A stretch of DNA of 64,000 nt from Ensifer adhaerens. Lineage in GTDB: Bacteria; Pseudomonadota; Alphaproteobacteria; Rhizobiales; Rhizobiaceae. The stretch is taken from assembly GCF_013283195.1 (NCBI RefSeq), contig NZ_JABEKT010000002.1, forward strand, positions 1,375,862 to 1,439,861, in the 5' to 3' direction. Under the pieces are notes generated by a model. That model was given only the letters and a program-made list of their open reading frames with translations. It made no database searches and was not told the origin of the DNA. The translations under genes and the position numbers were made by a program. This document shows positions 29,051 through 37,746 of this stretch, piece after piece (position 1 is the stretch's first letter; every line of letters starts with the position of its first letter).

Positions 29051-30082
29051 TCAGAGCTTCGCGGCAGTGCCGAAGCCTGTCAGGAAGGATGTCAGATTGT
29101 CGGACAGCGCATCGCAGAGGTAGCCACCTTCCTGAATGATGGCCGTCGGCAGACCCAGGCCGGCGACCGCCTCACCAATCCTTGCAAAGCCTGGCGTCGA
29201 CACGGACAGGCCGCCGAAGGGGTCGCCCTCGAAGGCATCGAGGCCGAGCGCGACGACGAGCGCGTCCGGCGCGTAGGCACGGATGCGGCGGAAGGCGACA
29301 TCGAGAGCTGCCAGGAACTCGGCGTCGCCGGACTTGCGCTCGAGCGGGAGGTTGAGATTGTAACCGAGGCCCGGCCCCTCGCCGCGCTCGTCGGCATGCC
29401 CCCAGAAGAACGGATAGAACCGCACGGGATCCGCGTGGATCGACACCGTCAGCACATCGGATCGCTGGTAGAAGATGCCCTGCGTACCGTTGCCGTGGTG
29501 CAGGTCGATGTCGAGGACCACGACGCGGGCCGCGTTTGAGAGGAAGCGTTGCGCTGCGACGGCGGAATTGTTGAGGAAGCAGAAGCCGCCGGCAACATCG
29601 GCAAAGGCATGATGACCGGGGGGCCGGCAGAGTGCATAGGCGGCGCGGTCACCCGACATGACCGCGTCTGCCGCATCGACCGCGCTCCAGGCGCTCCAGC
29701 GCACGCTATCCCAGGTTTCTCCCGAGATCGGGCACGCGGTGTCGGCCATGTGATATCCTGCCTGCCCCACGGCAGACGCAGGATACCGGCCGCCGCGGGC
29801 GAGCGGATGGATGTTGGGGATCACCTCGTCCGAAGCTTCAGCGATCTTCTGCCAGCGGGCGTAGATATGTTCGAGGAAATCGAGATATTCGGGCGTGTGC
29901 ACGGCGGCAATCGGGCCGAGGCCGTGATCGCGCGGACGAAGGATGGTGCAGCCGGCATCGCGGGCGCCGGTAAGCAGGCGCTCGACCCGTTCGGGCTGCT
30001 CGGGGTTCGGCTGCGGCGCGCCGCTCGAAAGGAAAGCCTTCGGATCGTGTCGTTTCTGTTCCTGGGCGTAGAAGGCTTTCAT
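29051..30082 (-). CDS. Histone-deacetylase-family hydrolase, acetylpolyamine amidohydrolase type
   Basis: A 343-residue Zn-dependent deacetylase. The motif RPPGHHA supplies the catalytic His157 and His158, DIDLHHGNG supplies the Zn ligands Asp193 and His195, and the EGGY motif near the C terminus supplies the transition-state Tyr. Length and the AFYAQEQKRHDP start match acetylpolyamine amidohydrolases, which release acetate from N-acetylated polyamines or related acetylamides. It is the last gene of the operon beginning at 37605, directly after a GNAT acetyltransferase gene. ATG 30082 has GGAGAGAG upstream. Confidence 0.88.
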   Translation of the reverse strand: MKAFYAQEQKRHDPKAFLSSGAPQPNPEQPERVERLLTGARDAGCTILRPRDHGLGPIAAVHTPEYLDFLEHIYARWQKIAEASDEVIPNIHPLARGGRYPASAVGQAGYHMADTACPISGETWDSVRWSAWSAVDAADAVMSGDRAAYALCRPPGHHAFADVAGGFCFLNNSAVAAQRFLSNAARVVVLDIDLHHGNGTQGIFYQRSDVLTVSIHADPVRFYPFFWGHADERGEGPGLGYNLNLPLERKSGDAEFLAALDVAFRRIRAYAPDALVVALGLDAFEGDPFGGLSVSTPGFARIGEAVAGLGLPTAIIQEGGYLCDALSDNLTSFLTGFGTAAKL

Positions 30083-30112
30083 GCTCTCTCCAATTCCTGC
30101 GTCTTCAGGCTT

Positions 30113-30622
30113 TCATTTTCCGGCAAGCGCCACGAAGGCATCGCCATAGGCGGCATGTGCGCGATCTTTCGTCTGCCAGGTGATGCCGAGCCGCTCGTAA
30201 AGGCGCTGCGCGGCCATGTTCTCCACGTCGACTTCCAGCCGCAGATAGTCCCCGCCCCTCGCCTTCGACCAGGCTGCCACTTTTCGCAGAAGGCGCTCGC
30301 CGATCCCGAGGCCGCGAAAACGATCGTCGACATAGAGATCCTGCACGAAGACCCCCGGCCTCCCGCGCCAGGTCGAGAAGATCGGAAAGAACAGGCAAAG
30401 GCCCGCAAAACCTCCATCCACCTCGGCAATCAGGCTGCCGAAGGCGGCGTCTGGACCGAAGCCGAACCGGCGATAGTCATCGGCTGTGCAGGTGACCTTG
30501 CCCGCCATGTCGAGGCCGCGGCCCATGGCCCGGATCGCGGCGTGTATCGTTTCCGCGTCGCCGATTTCCCCGGTGCGAATGCGGATATCCGCGGTCAAGC
30601 TTTGCGTTGTCGTCACAATCAT
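30113..30622 (-). CDS. GNAT-family N-acetyltransferase
   Basis: A 169-residue GNAT enzyme that would move an acetyl group from acetyl-CoA to an amine. The acetyl-CoA site is seen in VQDLYVDDRFRGLGIGERLL (about residues 92-111), with the Q/R-x-x-G-x-G/A loop, and a C-terminal AQRLYERLGI strand/helix completes the fold. It resembles the spermidine/diamine acetyltransferase branch. ATG 30622 was used; AAGGGGA lies very close to it. The preceding gene ends at 30678, so a 55-base gap separates them. The pairing with an acetylpolyamine-type deacetylase is notable. Confidence 0.82.
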   Translation of the reverse strand: MIVTTTQSLTADIRIRTGEIGDAETIHAAIRAMGRGLDMAGKVTCTADDYRRFGFGPDAAFGSLIAEVDGGFAGLCLFFPIFSTWRGRPGVFVQDLYVDDRFRGLGIGERLLRKVAAWSKARGGDYLRLEVDVENMAAQRLYERLGITWQTKDRAHAAYGDAFVALAGK

Positions 30623-30677
30623 TCCCCTTGATGCTGACGGCCGAAAGCTGCCGGCGATCTCGCCCGAGCTTCCGGTG

Positions 30678-31625
30678 TCAGAATGCCACCTGATCTCCAC
30701 CCTTGAGGCCGAGAAGTTCACGTGCTTCCTTAGGGGTGGCGACCTCCAGCGACAAGGCGTCAAGCACGGTACGAATACGGTGGACCTGTTCGGCATTGCT
30801 GGTCGCAAGCTGCCCGCGGCCATTGTAGAGGCTGTCTTCCAGCCCCACCCGAACATTACCGCCCATCGCCGCTGCCATGGTGATCATCGGCATCTGGTGT
30901 CGGCCAGCGGCCAGCACCGAGAAGGAGTAGTCGTCGCCGAAGAGCTTGTCGGCGATGCGCTTCATATGCGTCAGGTTCTCCGGATCGGCGCCGATACCTC
31001 CCAGGATTCCGAAGACGAACTGGATGAACAGATGGCCGGAAACCAGACCACGGTCACGGAAATGTGCCAGCGAGTAGAGGTGACCGACATCGTAGCATTC
31101 GAACTCGAAGCGCGTCCCGCATCCCTGCCCGAGCCGCGTCAGGATGAACTCCATGTCGGCAAAGGTGTTCTTGAAGATCGAGCTTCGCGTCGCCTCTAGC
31201 AGTTCCGGCTCCCAGGCGTGCTTCCAGTCGGTCGGCTTGTCCAGCGCCGGGAACAGGGCGAAGTTCATTGAGCCCATGTTCAGCGAACACATCTCCGGCT
31301 CGGCGCGCAAGGACGCCGCCAGGCGATCCTCCAGTGCCATCAGCGACGAGCCGCCGGTGGAGATGTTAATGACGGCGTCGGTCGATTGTTTGATGCGTGG
31401 CAGGAACTGCATGAACAGCGAAGGGTCTGCCGACGGACGACCGTCCACCGGGTTTCTTGCATGAAGATGCAGGATAGAGGCGCCGGCCTCGGCCGCCGCT
31501 ATCGCCTCCGAGGCGATCTGGTCCGGGGTAACAGGTAGATGGGGCGACATGGTCGGCGTATGCACCGAGCCCGTCACCGCGCAGGTGATAATGACCTTCC
31601 TGCGCGACGTCTTGGTTTTCGTCAT
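30678..31625 (-). CDS. Beta-keto acid cleavage enzyme (BKACE, DUF849)
   Basis: A 315-residue TIM-barrel enzyme of the family that condenses a beta-keto acid with acetyl-CoA to give acetoacetate and a new CoA ester. The Zn ligands are seen in ILHLHAR (His53, His55), and the family motifs VINISTGG, RVGLEDSLY and the start VIITCAVTGS are all present. Members use different keto acids, for example 3-keto-5-aminohexanoate or dehydrocarnitine, and the substrate cannot be read from sequence. The preceding aminotransferase gene is a natural source of a beta-keto acid. A thioesterase gene at 38729 could act on the CoA product. Confidence 0.9.
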   Translation of the reverse strand: MTKTKTSRRKVIITCAVTGSVHTPTMSPHLPVTPDQIASEAIAAAEAGASILHLHARNPVDGRPSADPSLFMQFLPRIKQSTDAVINISTGGSSLMALEDRLAASLRAEPEMCSLNMGSMNFALFPALDKPTDWKHAWEPELLEATRSSIFKNTFADMEFILTRLGQGCGTRFEFECYDVGHLYSLAHFRDRGLVSGHLFIQFVFGILGGIGADPENLTHMKRIADKLFGDDYSFSVLAAGRHQMPMITMAAAMGGNVRVGLEDSLYNGRGQLATSNAEQVHRIRTVLDALSLEVATPKEARELLGLKGGDQVAF

Positions 31626-31635
31626 GGTGTCGATC

Positions 31636-33003
31636 TCAGCGGTTGACGGGAAGGTTAAGCTCGGCAGCGAGCTGTTCGAGCACGTCGCCGAGGATGGCGA
31701 CGATCTCGCCGATCTGCTCCCGTGTGATGATCATCGGCGGGCAGACCAGGAAATGATCGCCCTCGACGCCGCCGCGGGTGCGGCGTGAATAGATGATCAG
31801 CCCGCGCTCGTAGGCGAGATCGACGACCCGTTGATGCGCGTTCAATTCCCTAGGCAATGGCTTCATCGTCTCACGGTCCGAGACGAACTCGGCGGCAAGC
31901 AGAAGCCCCTTGCCCCTGACGTCACCGATGAACGGGAAGCGCTCGGAAAGCGCAACGAGTTCGGCCTTGAGGGCGTCGCCCATGACAGCCGCATTGTCGA
32001 TGAGCCCGAGCCGATCGATCTCGTCAAGCACAGCAAGACCGGCAGCGCAGGCAAGCGGATTGCCGGCATAGGTGAAGCCATGCTGGAAACCGCCGGCGTC
32101 CAGCACCGGCTGGACCAGCCTCGAGGGTGCTGCCATGGCGCCGAGCGGGCAATAGCCCGAGGCAAAGCCCTTGGACAGTGCGATCAGGTCAGGCTTGCAG
32201 TCCCAATGGTCGCCGCCGAGGAATTTCCCAGTGCGGCCGGCCCCACTCATGACCTCGTCATGGATCAGGAGGATGCCGTACTTGTCACAGATTTCGCGGA
32301 TGCGCCGATAGTAGCTGTCGGGCGCCACCAGCGCACCGGTCGAGGCGCCGCCGATCGGCTCCATGATGAAGGCAAGCACGCTGTCAGGGCCTTCGGACTG
32401 GATACTGTCTTCCAGCATGTCGGCATATTTGATCCCGCGCTGTTCCATCGTCAGGTTGTCACGATCGAGATAGGCGGTCGGTGCCGGGACCTTCGGCATT
32501 TCGCGCATCATCGGGGAAAACGGATCGGAGAGCGCCGCATAGCCGGTGACCGCCAGCGCGCCGAGCGTGCCGCCGTGGTAGGACGGAAAGCGCGAGATCA
32601 CCTTCCAGCGATCCTTCTGGCCGGTGGCGACCGCCCATTGGCGGGCGAGCTTCAGGCAGGATTCGACCGCCTCCGACCCGCCGGAGACGAAGAAGATCTT
32701 GTCCATGCCTTCGGGCAGCTTTTCGGCGGCACGGCGTGCCAATTCTTCGGCCGGTTCGTTTTCGAAGTGAAGGCGATAGGCGAAGGTGACGCGATCCATC
32801 TGCCGCTTCATCGCCTCGAGCACGTTGCGATTGCCATGGCCGATATTGACCACCATTGCACCGCTGGAGCCGTCGATCACCCGGCGGCCATCCTGGTCCC
32901 AGAGATAGATGCCCTCGGCCCGGTCGACCAGCGGCCGACGCAGACGCGACTGGTAGAACAGGTGTGAAGCGGGCCGTTCGTTGGAAGCTGTCGTCTTGAG
33001 CAT
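31636..33003 (-). CDS. Class III PLP-dependent aminotransferase
   Basis: A 455-residue omega/beta-amino acid-type aminotransferase. The cofactor lysine lies in LIALSKGFA (Lys278), the phosphate/ring contacts are seen in FVSGGSEAVE and YHGGTLGAL, and the Asp that holds the pyridine nitrogen is in LIHDEVMSGAGRTG. Family members use amino groups away from the alpha carbon, such as beta-alanine, 4-aminobutyrate, diamines or taurine. The next gene is a beta-keto acid cleavage enzyme, so a beta-amino acid substrate giving a beta-keto acid is plausible. The ATG at 33003 has only a weak ribosome site. It is part of the 37605-29051 operon. Confidence 0.9.
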   Translation of the reverse strand: MLKTTASNERPASHLFYQSRLRRPLVDRAEGIYLWDQDGRRVIDGSSGAMVVNIGHGNRNVLEAMKRQMDRVTFAYRLHFENEPAEELARRAAEKLPEGMDKIFFVSGGSEAVESCLKLARQWAVATGQKDRWKVISRFPSYHGGTLGALAVTGYAALSDPFSPMMREMPKVPAPTAYLDRDNLTMEQRGIKYADMLEDSIQSEGPDSVLAFIMEPIGGASTGALVAPDSYYRRIREICDKYGILLIHDEVMSGAGRTGKFLGGDHWDCKPDLIALSKGFASGYCPLGAMAAPSRLVQPVLDAGGFQHGFTYAGNPLACAAGLAVLDEIDRLGLIDNAAVMGDALKAELVALSERFPFIGDVRGKGLLLAAEFVSDRETMKPLPRELNAHQRVVDLAYERGLIIYSRRTRGGVEGDHFLVCPPMIITREQIGEIVAILGDVLEQLAAELNLPVNR

Positions 33004-33015
33004 GTGCGGTCTCTG

Positions 33016-34662
33016 TCAGCGTTTGAGGTAACGGTTGAGAACATTGGCGGTGACGCGTTCGACCATCTCGTCGCCGCGTTTCAGGGCTGCCACCCATTCG
33101 CAGCTGCCGGCGTGGAACACCTCGCCCTTGCCGCGCGGGAAATTGACGATCATGCCGCAGCCGCGCTTGACCTTGTCGACGGCCGCCTCGCCGGCATCGC
33201 CGATCAGCGTTTCCGCGACGAACTTGGCGTCGGCGTCAGAGAGGAACTGATCGTCGGCGGGTATGTCGGCGCTTTCTTCCTTCAGCGACGACATGCCGAG
33301 CGCCAGGATTTCCAGCCCATCGGGGGCGCCGCTGTCTTCCGTCGGTTCCGGCAAGCCGCCGCGGATGATGTAGTCGAGGCCATCGACCTCATAGCCGAAG
33401 GCATGGCCGTCCGCGCCGAGGATGTCGCCGTAGTAAATACCGGTTCCGGCAAAAGCCCAATGCTCCGGCCGATAGACCGGAAAGCCGCGGGCGCCGCGGG
33501 GGGCGCAACCGCCCCAGCCGACATAAAGCCCGCGTGTGGCAATCAGCCCGAAGGTCGAAGAACCGGGACGACCGATTTTTCTGTCCTCCCAGGAGCCGGT
33601 CATGCGCGTTGGATCGTCAGATCGACAGGCCGGATCCTCGGCGCGCGCGCGATATTTGTAGCACACCTGCCGCTTGCCGCCGTCCTCCAGGCGCGTCTGC
33701 CACATGAAGTTGCCGGCAAAGCGGGCTGCGTGACCGCCGCGCTCGACATAACTGTCGACTGCGTCGCGCATCTCCCAGGTCCAGTATTCGTCGTGACCGA
33801 CGAAGACGACGCAGTCGTAGCCGTCGAGGATTTCCGGATTGAAATGCAGCTCATGCTGGCTGGCGAGATCGACGGCATTACCCTCGCGCTCGGCCCAGCG
33901 GAAGAAGTGACTGTCATAGCTCGCCCAGCCGGAGGAAGCATATTTCTTGGAATAGCCGTTGGCATAGGCCCATTCCATATGCGGGTAACGCGGGGCGACC
34001 GCCATCGGCGAATAGATCTCCAGCGGCACCCGCGGTGCATCGGCCGGCAGTTGCACAAAGCCGCGGCAGAACGGCCGCTCGATGCTGACGGTGGTCGCGT
34101 ACTGGTCGCGGTTCGGACCGGTGATACCCTGGTAGTGGTTGGATCCGCCCCAGGTGTTGTAGGAGGTCCAGGATCCGGTCGCCGCCACCTGCAGCACGCG
34201 GCCCGGCTTGCGACCGGCCTCGGGGCGGACGATGAAGAGGTGCTGGCAGCGAATGGACGCCCCGTCACGACCTTCGGCCGTCAGGGTGATGCGGTAGGCG
34301 CCAGAGGGCCAGCTCTCGTCCACCTTGAATTCAAGTGTCGTCTCCCAGCCGCAGCCGACGACGGAACATTGATCCGGCGTATCCTGCCAGCGGGCGGCGA
34401 TGCCCAGCCGTTTCATGACGGCCGTTTCGACGGCGCCGTCGCGCGCGATCTCCAGCGCGAACTGGGGCGCGGTCGAGCTCACCTGAAGCCGGACGGTTGC
34501 ACCCGGCGGGTAGGCGTAGGCGTCGGTGTAGCACCAGATCTCGCCGCGCTCGCCGTCCATCCCTGGGTATTCGTAGTAGTGGCCGAGCACCGCTTCGCGG
34601 CGCTGCTCCGGCGTCAGCCCGAAATCGGGGAATTGGTTGCTGCTTGTCTTCATCGCATCCAT
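33016..34662 (-). CDS. N,N-dimethylformamidase large-subunit-like hydrolase
   Basis: A 548-residue protein related to the large subunit of dimethylformamidase (DmfA2), an iron enzyme that hydrolyses amides. Visible family features include an N-terminal beta-domain, the aromatic-rich SYNTWGGSNHYQG, the glutamine-amidotransferase-like core (VVFVGHDEYWTWEMRD), and the conserved C-terminal GKGEVFHAGSCEW. No small subunit gene is nearby, so it may act alone or on another amide. The start at ATG 34662 overlaps the ATPase stop as TGATG; a GTG one codon earlier is also open. The function in this operon is probably cleavage of an imported amide to an amine. Confidence 0.8.
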   Translation of the reverse strand: MDAMKTSSNQFPDFGLTPEQRREAVLGHYYEYPGMDGERGEIWCYTDAYAYPPGATVRLQVSSTAPQFALEIARDGAVETAVMKRLGIAARWQDTPDQCSVVGCGWETTLEFKVDESWPSGAYRITLTAEGRDGASIRCQHLFIVRPEAGRKPGRVLQVAATGSWTSYNTWGGSNHYQGITGPNRDQYATTVSIERPFCRGFVQLPADAPRVPLEIYSPMAVAPRYPHMEWAYANGYSKKYASSGWASYDSHFFRWAEREGNAVDLASQHELHFNPEILDGYDCVVFVGHDEYWTWEMRDAVDSYVERGGHAARFAGNFMWQTRLEDGGKRQVCYKYRARAEDPACRSDDPTRMTGSWEDRKIGRPGSSTFGLIATRGLYVGWGGCAPRGARGFPVYRPEHWAFAGTGIYYGDILGADGHAFGYEVDGLDYIIRGGLPEPTEDSGAPDGLEILALGMSSLKEESADIPADDQFLSDADAKFVAETLIGDAGEAAVDKVKRGCGMIVNFPRGKGEVFHAGSCEWVAALKRGDEMVERVTANVLNRYLKR

Positions 34663-35426
34663 CACGCCGCAAGATACTTTTTCAGGAAGGTTCGCGTGCG
34701 CTCCTGTTTCGGCTCGCGGAAGATTTCGCTCGGGGGTCCCTGTTCAACGACGACACCGCCATCCATGAACAGCACACGGTCGGCGACCTCGCCGGCAAAG
34801 CGCATCTCATGCGTCACGATCAGCATCGTCATGTGCTCGGCGGCGAGTTGCTTCATCACCGCGTTGACCTCATCGACCAGCTCGGGATCAAGCGCCGAGG
34901 TGGCCTCGTCGAAGAGCATGACCTTCGGCTGCATCGCGAGCGCTCGGGCGATGGCGACACGTTGCTTCTGGCCGCCGGAAAGCCGCGACGGATAGGCATC
35001 GACTTTTTCCGCCAGCCCGACCTTCGACAGAAGTTCCACCGCCAGCTCGCGGGCCGCCGCCTTCGCCATGCCCTTCAGGATGATAGGCCCCATCGTGACG
35101 TTTTCGAGGACCGTCAGGTGCGGGAACAGATTGAAGTGCTGGAACACCATGCCCATCTGCTGGCGCACCGCGTTGATGTGCCGCTCGAAGGCTTGGCCGC
35201 GCAGATCCTGGTTGACCTTTACGCCGTCAAGCCAGATCTCGCCGCCGTTCAAAGTTTCGAGGTGATTGATCGAACGCAGAAGCGTACTCTTGCCGGAGCC
35301 GCTGGGGCCGATGATGGCAACGATCTGGCCGCGGGCGACCGACAGATCGATGCCCTTCAGCACCTGGAGTTCACCATAGGCCTTGCGGGCCCCCTTGACT
35401 TCGACCATGGGTCGCTGGGCGGTCAT
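34662..35426 (-). CDS. Polar amino acid-type ABC importer ATPase (GlnQ/HisP-like)
   Basis: A 254-residue ATPase with Walker [10 protein letters not shown] (about residues 37-45), Q-loop in [10 protein letters not shown], signature LSGGQKQR, Walker [14 protein letters not shown] and switch His in VTHEM. It energises the two permeases encoded upstream. The ATG at 35426 has GGAGG upstream and overlaps the preceding permease stop (ATGA), and its own stop overlaps the next start (TGATG). The chain of overlaps from permease to amide hydrolase indicates tight coupling between import and catabolism. Confidence 0.92.
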   Translation of the reverse strand: MTAQRPMVEVKGARKAYGELQVLKGIDLSVARGQIVAIIGPSGSGKSTLLRSINHLETLNGGEIWLDGVKVNQDLRGQAFERHINAVRQQMGMVFQHFNLFPHLTVLENVTMGPIILKGMAKAAARELAVELLSKVGLAEKVDAYPSRLSGGQKQRVAIARALAMQPKVMLFDEATSALDPELVDEVNAVMKQLAAEHMTMLIVTHEMRFAGEVADRVLFMDGGVVVEQGPPSEIFREPKQERTRTFLKKYLAA

Positions 35427-36082
35427 CGTGATACCTCCACGTTCTGTTCGACCCGGCGCAGACCCGCTTCGAGCACGAGGTTTAGCATGTAATAGAGGGC
35501 GGCGACCGTGATGTAGAATTCGAACGGTCGGAAGGTCTCGCTAATGGCGAGCTGCGCGGCATGCACCAGCTCGGCAATACCGATGATCGACACCAGCGAA
35601 GATTCCTTCAAGAGCACGATCAGGTTGTTGCCCATCGCCGGAATGGTGTTGCGCACGGCCTGCGGCACGATGAAATAGCGCAGCGTCTGAAAGCGGCCGA
35701 AGCCGAGACTGCGCGCGCCTTCCGTCTGGCCGACATCCACCGCGACGATGCCGGCGCGCAGGATGTCAGCGTTATAGACCGCGAAGTGCAGGCCGAGGCC
35801 GATGATGCCGGCGACGAGCGCCGGGATCTTGAAACCGAGCTGCCCCAGCCCGTAATAGATCAGGAACAGCTGCAAAAGCAGGGGCGTGCCCATGAACAGC
35901 CACATGAATGCGCGCACCGGCAATGCGATCGTCTTGGGTGCATAGAGGACAACCAGGGCGAAAACCACCCCGAAGACAAAGCTGATCACGGCGGCCGTGA
36001 CGGTGAGGACGACGGTCCACCAGACCCCCATCCAGAGGATTTCGGCATAGGGCGGAACGACGCTGAAATCGAGACCTTGCAT
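35423..36082 (-). CDS. Polar amino acid-type ABC importer permease
   Basis: A 219-residue permease of the HisM/GlnP family with five predicted helices and the EAA docking loop around [25 protein letters not shown]. It forms the channel with the paralogous permease encoded just upstream. The ATG at 36082 follows a GGGGGAG ribosome site. The substrate class is polar amino acids or related amines/amides. Confidence 0.9.
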   Translation of the reverse strand: MQGLDFSVVPPYAEILWMGVWWTVVLTVTAAVISFVFGVVFALVVLYAPKTIALPVRAFMWLFMGTPLLLQLFLIYYGLGQLGFKIPALVAGIIGLGLHFAVYNADILRAGIVAVDVGQTEGARSLGFGRFQTLRYFIVPQAVRNTIPAMGNNLIVLLKESSLVSIIGIAELVHAAQLAISETFRPFEFYITVAALYYMLNLVLEAGLRRVEQNVEVSR

Positions 36083-36095
36083 GCGTTTCTCCCCC

Positions 36096-36743
36096 TCAAG
36101 CTATGGCGTAGCGACGGTCGATGAGATCGACGATCCGCGCGACGACATAGACGATGAGCATGTAGAGCACGGCGGCGACGCCGAAGATCTCGAACGGCTT
36201 GTAGGTCGAGCCGATGTAGCGCTGTGCCGTGTAGGTGAGCTCGACGACCGAGATCGTCGAGACCAGCGCCGAACCCTTGACCAGAGCGACCGCATTGACG
36301 CCGAGAGGCCGGATCATCAATCGTGCCGCCTGCGGCAACACGACCTTGCGCATCGTCTGGAACCGGCTGAAGCCGATCGAGCGGGCAGCCTCGGTCTGAC
36401 CGCGGTCAACAGACAGGATCGCGCCGCGGATGGCTTCCGCCATATAGGCGCCGATGTTGAGCCCGAGACCGATCACGCCTGCGGCACACGGCTCGAGATT
36501 GATGCCGATCTGCGGTCCACCGAAATAGAGGACGAACAGCTGGATCAGGCACGGCGTGCCGCGAAACAGGCTGACATAGGCAGAACCAAAGATGCGCAAA
36601 GGCAAAGAGCGCGACATCTTTGCCGCCGCCACGAGAAAGGCGACGATGAGCCCGAGGGCCAGCGAAAGCGCCGATATCTCGATCGTGATCCACGCCGCTT
36701 CCACGAAGAACGGGAAGACGCGCTGCACCAGCGAAAAGTCCAT
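36096..36743 (-). CDS. Polar amino acid-type ABC importer permease
   Basis: A 215-residue permease homologous to its downstream partner, with the EAA loop around TEAARSIGFSRFQTMRKVVLPQAAR. Five hydrophobic segments are visible. It lies 79 bases downstream of the binding-protein gene across a stem-loop. GGAG precedes ATG 36743. Together the two permeases make the heterodimeric channel of the importer. Confidence 0.9.
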   Translation of the reverse strand: MDFSLVQRVFPFFVEAAWITIEISALSLALGLIVAFLVAAAKMSRSLPLRIFGSAYVSLFRGTPCLIQLFVLYFGGPQIGINLEPCAAGVIGLGLNIGAYMAEAIRGAILSVDRGQTEAARSIGFSRFQTMRKVVLPQAARLMIRPLGVNAVALVKGSALVSTISVVELTYTAQRYIGSTYKPFEIFGVAAVLYMLIVYVVARIVDLIDRRYAIA

Positions 36744-36774
36744 GAGGAAACTCCGGGGGGAGGATGCGACGGTC

Positions 36775-36804
36775 TCCGGCCGCGACCGTCAGCGGGCGGC
36801 CGGA
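36775..36804 (-). terminator. Stem-loop between binding-protein and permease genes
   Basis: TCCGGCCGC (36775-36783) pairs exactly with GCGGCCGGA (36796-36804) around a 12-base loop. No T run follows on the minus strand, so processing or mRNA protection is likelier than full termination. Confidence 0.55.
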
Positions 36805-36822
36805 AACGAGGCTAGGCTAGGA

Positions 36823-37605
36823 TCAGCGAATGTCGCTGCCGACCCATTCCATGGCGATCTTCTCGTAGGAGCCGTCCGCCAGCATACCTTCGAGCGCCTT
36901 CTGCATGGCAGCCTTCAGTTCCGGATTGTTCTTGCGGATGGCAATGCCGATGGCGACGCTGCCGCCTTCGATATCAGGGGTTTCGAGACGACGGACCTTT
37001 TCGCCGGTTTCCTTGACGGCGACCATGACGGGAATGTTGTCGACGACAATCGCATCGACCCGGCCGCTTTTGAGTTCCATCATCAGCTCGGGCAGGCCCT
37101 TGTAGGTGCGCACGTCCCAGCCGCCCTGTTCGCGGGCCCATTTTTCGTGGGTTTCGCCGAGGGTGACGCCGAGCGTCTTGCCCTTGAGGTCTTCAAGCTT
37201 ATCAACAGCAGAGTCTTCCGAAACGAAGACGGCGCGGCCGGCGTGATAATATGGGCCGACGAAATCGACGACCTTCTCGCGCTCCGGCGTGATGGTCATC
37301 GAGCCGACGACCGTGTCGTATTTGTTGGCAAGAAGGCCGGCAATGATGCCGTCCCATGCCGTCGTCACCAGCGTGCCCTTGACGCCGACACGTTCGGCAA
37401 TCGCCTTGCCGATCGAAGCATCGAAGCCAACGACCTCGTTCTGTTCGTTGACGAAGTTGAAGGGCGGGTACTGTCCGCTCATCGCGATCTTGAGTTCGCC
37501 TGCCGACTTCACGGCTTCAAGATCATCGGCGCGCGCCGAAACGGCCGAGAAGGTTGCGGCAATGGTCAGCGTAGCGGCCAAAAGGCCGGAGAAAATGGTC
37601 TTCAT
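36823..37605 (-). CDS. Polar amino acid-type periplasmic binding protein
   Basis: A 260-residue family 3 solute-binding protein with a signal peptide (cleavage near residue 26, SARADD). The core shows the usual pattern: KIAMSGQYPPFNF at the start of lobe 1, GFDASIGKAIAERVG, a FDTV-like segment (KYDTVVGSMTITPER), and the hinge region before LEDLKGKTLGVTLG. ATG 37605 with AAGGAAC upstream was chosen over the upstream frame extension to 37662. It is the first gene of the operon and is divergent from a LysR gene. The ligand is unknown. Confidence 0.9.
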   Translation of the reverse strand: MKTIFSGLLAATLTIAATFSAVSARADDLEAVKSAGELKIAMSGQYPPFNFVNEQNEVVGFDASIGKAIAERVGVKGTLVTTAWDGIIAGLLANKYDTVVGSMTITPEREKVVDFVGPYYHAGRAVFVSEDSAVDKLEDLKGKTLGVTLGETHEKWAREQGGWDVRTYKGLPELMMELKSGRVDAIVVDNIPVMVAVKETGEKVRRLETPDIEGGSVAIGIAIRKNNPELKAAMQKALEGMLADGSYEKIAMEWVGSDIR

Positions 37606-37703
37606 GAAATGTTCCTTGCTCCTCTGGACGAATGCGCCTTCTCGTGCGCTTGGGACGGGCATCGAGGCGCCTTCCGAATTTCATGATTGCCTTTGCATCA
37701 GCA

Positions 37704-37711
37704 TTGCGCAA
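37704..37711. promoter_or_regulatory. Candidate LysR operator in the divergent gap
   Basis: The palindrome TTGCGCAA, within ATTGCGCAAAT, lies in the 141-base gap between the binding-protein gene and the LysR gene. Position and dyad fit a LysR site, but no second half-site copy was found to support it. Confidence 0.35.
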
Positions 37712-37746
37712 ATAGATAATGGGAATAGAAGGCATAGATTTCAGGA

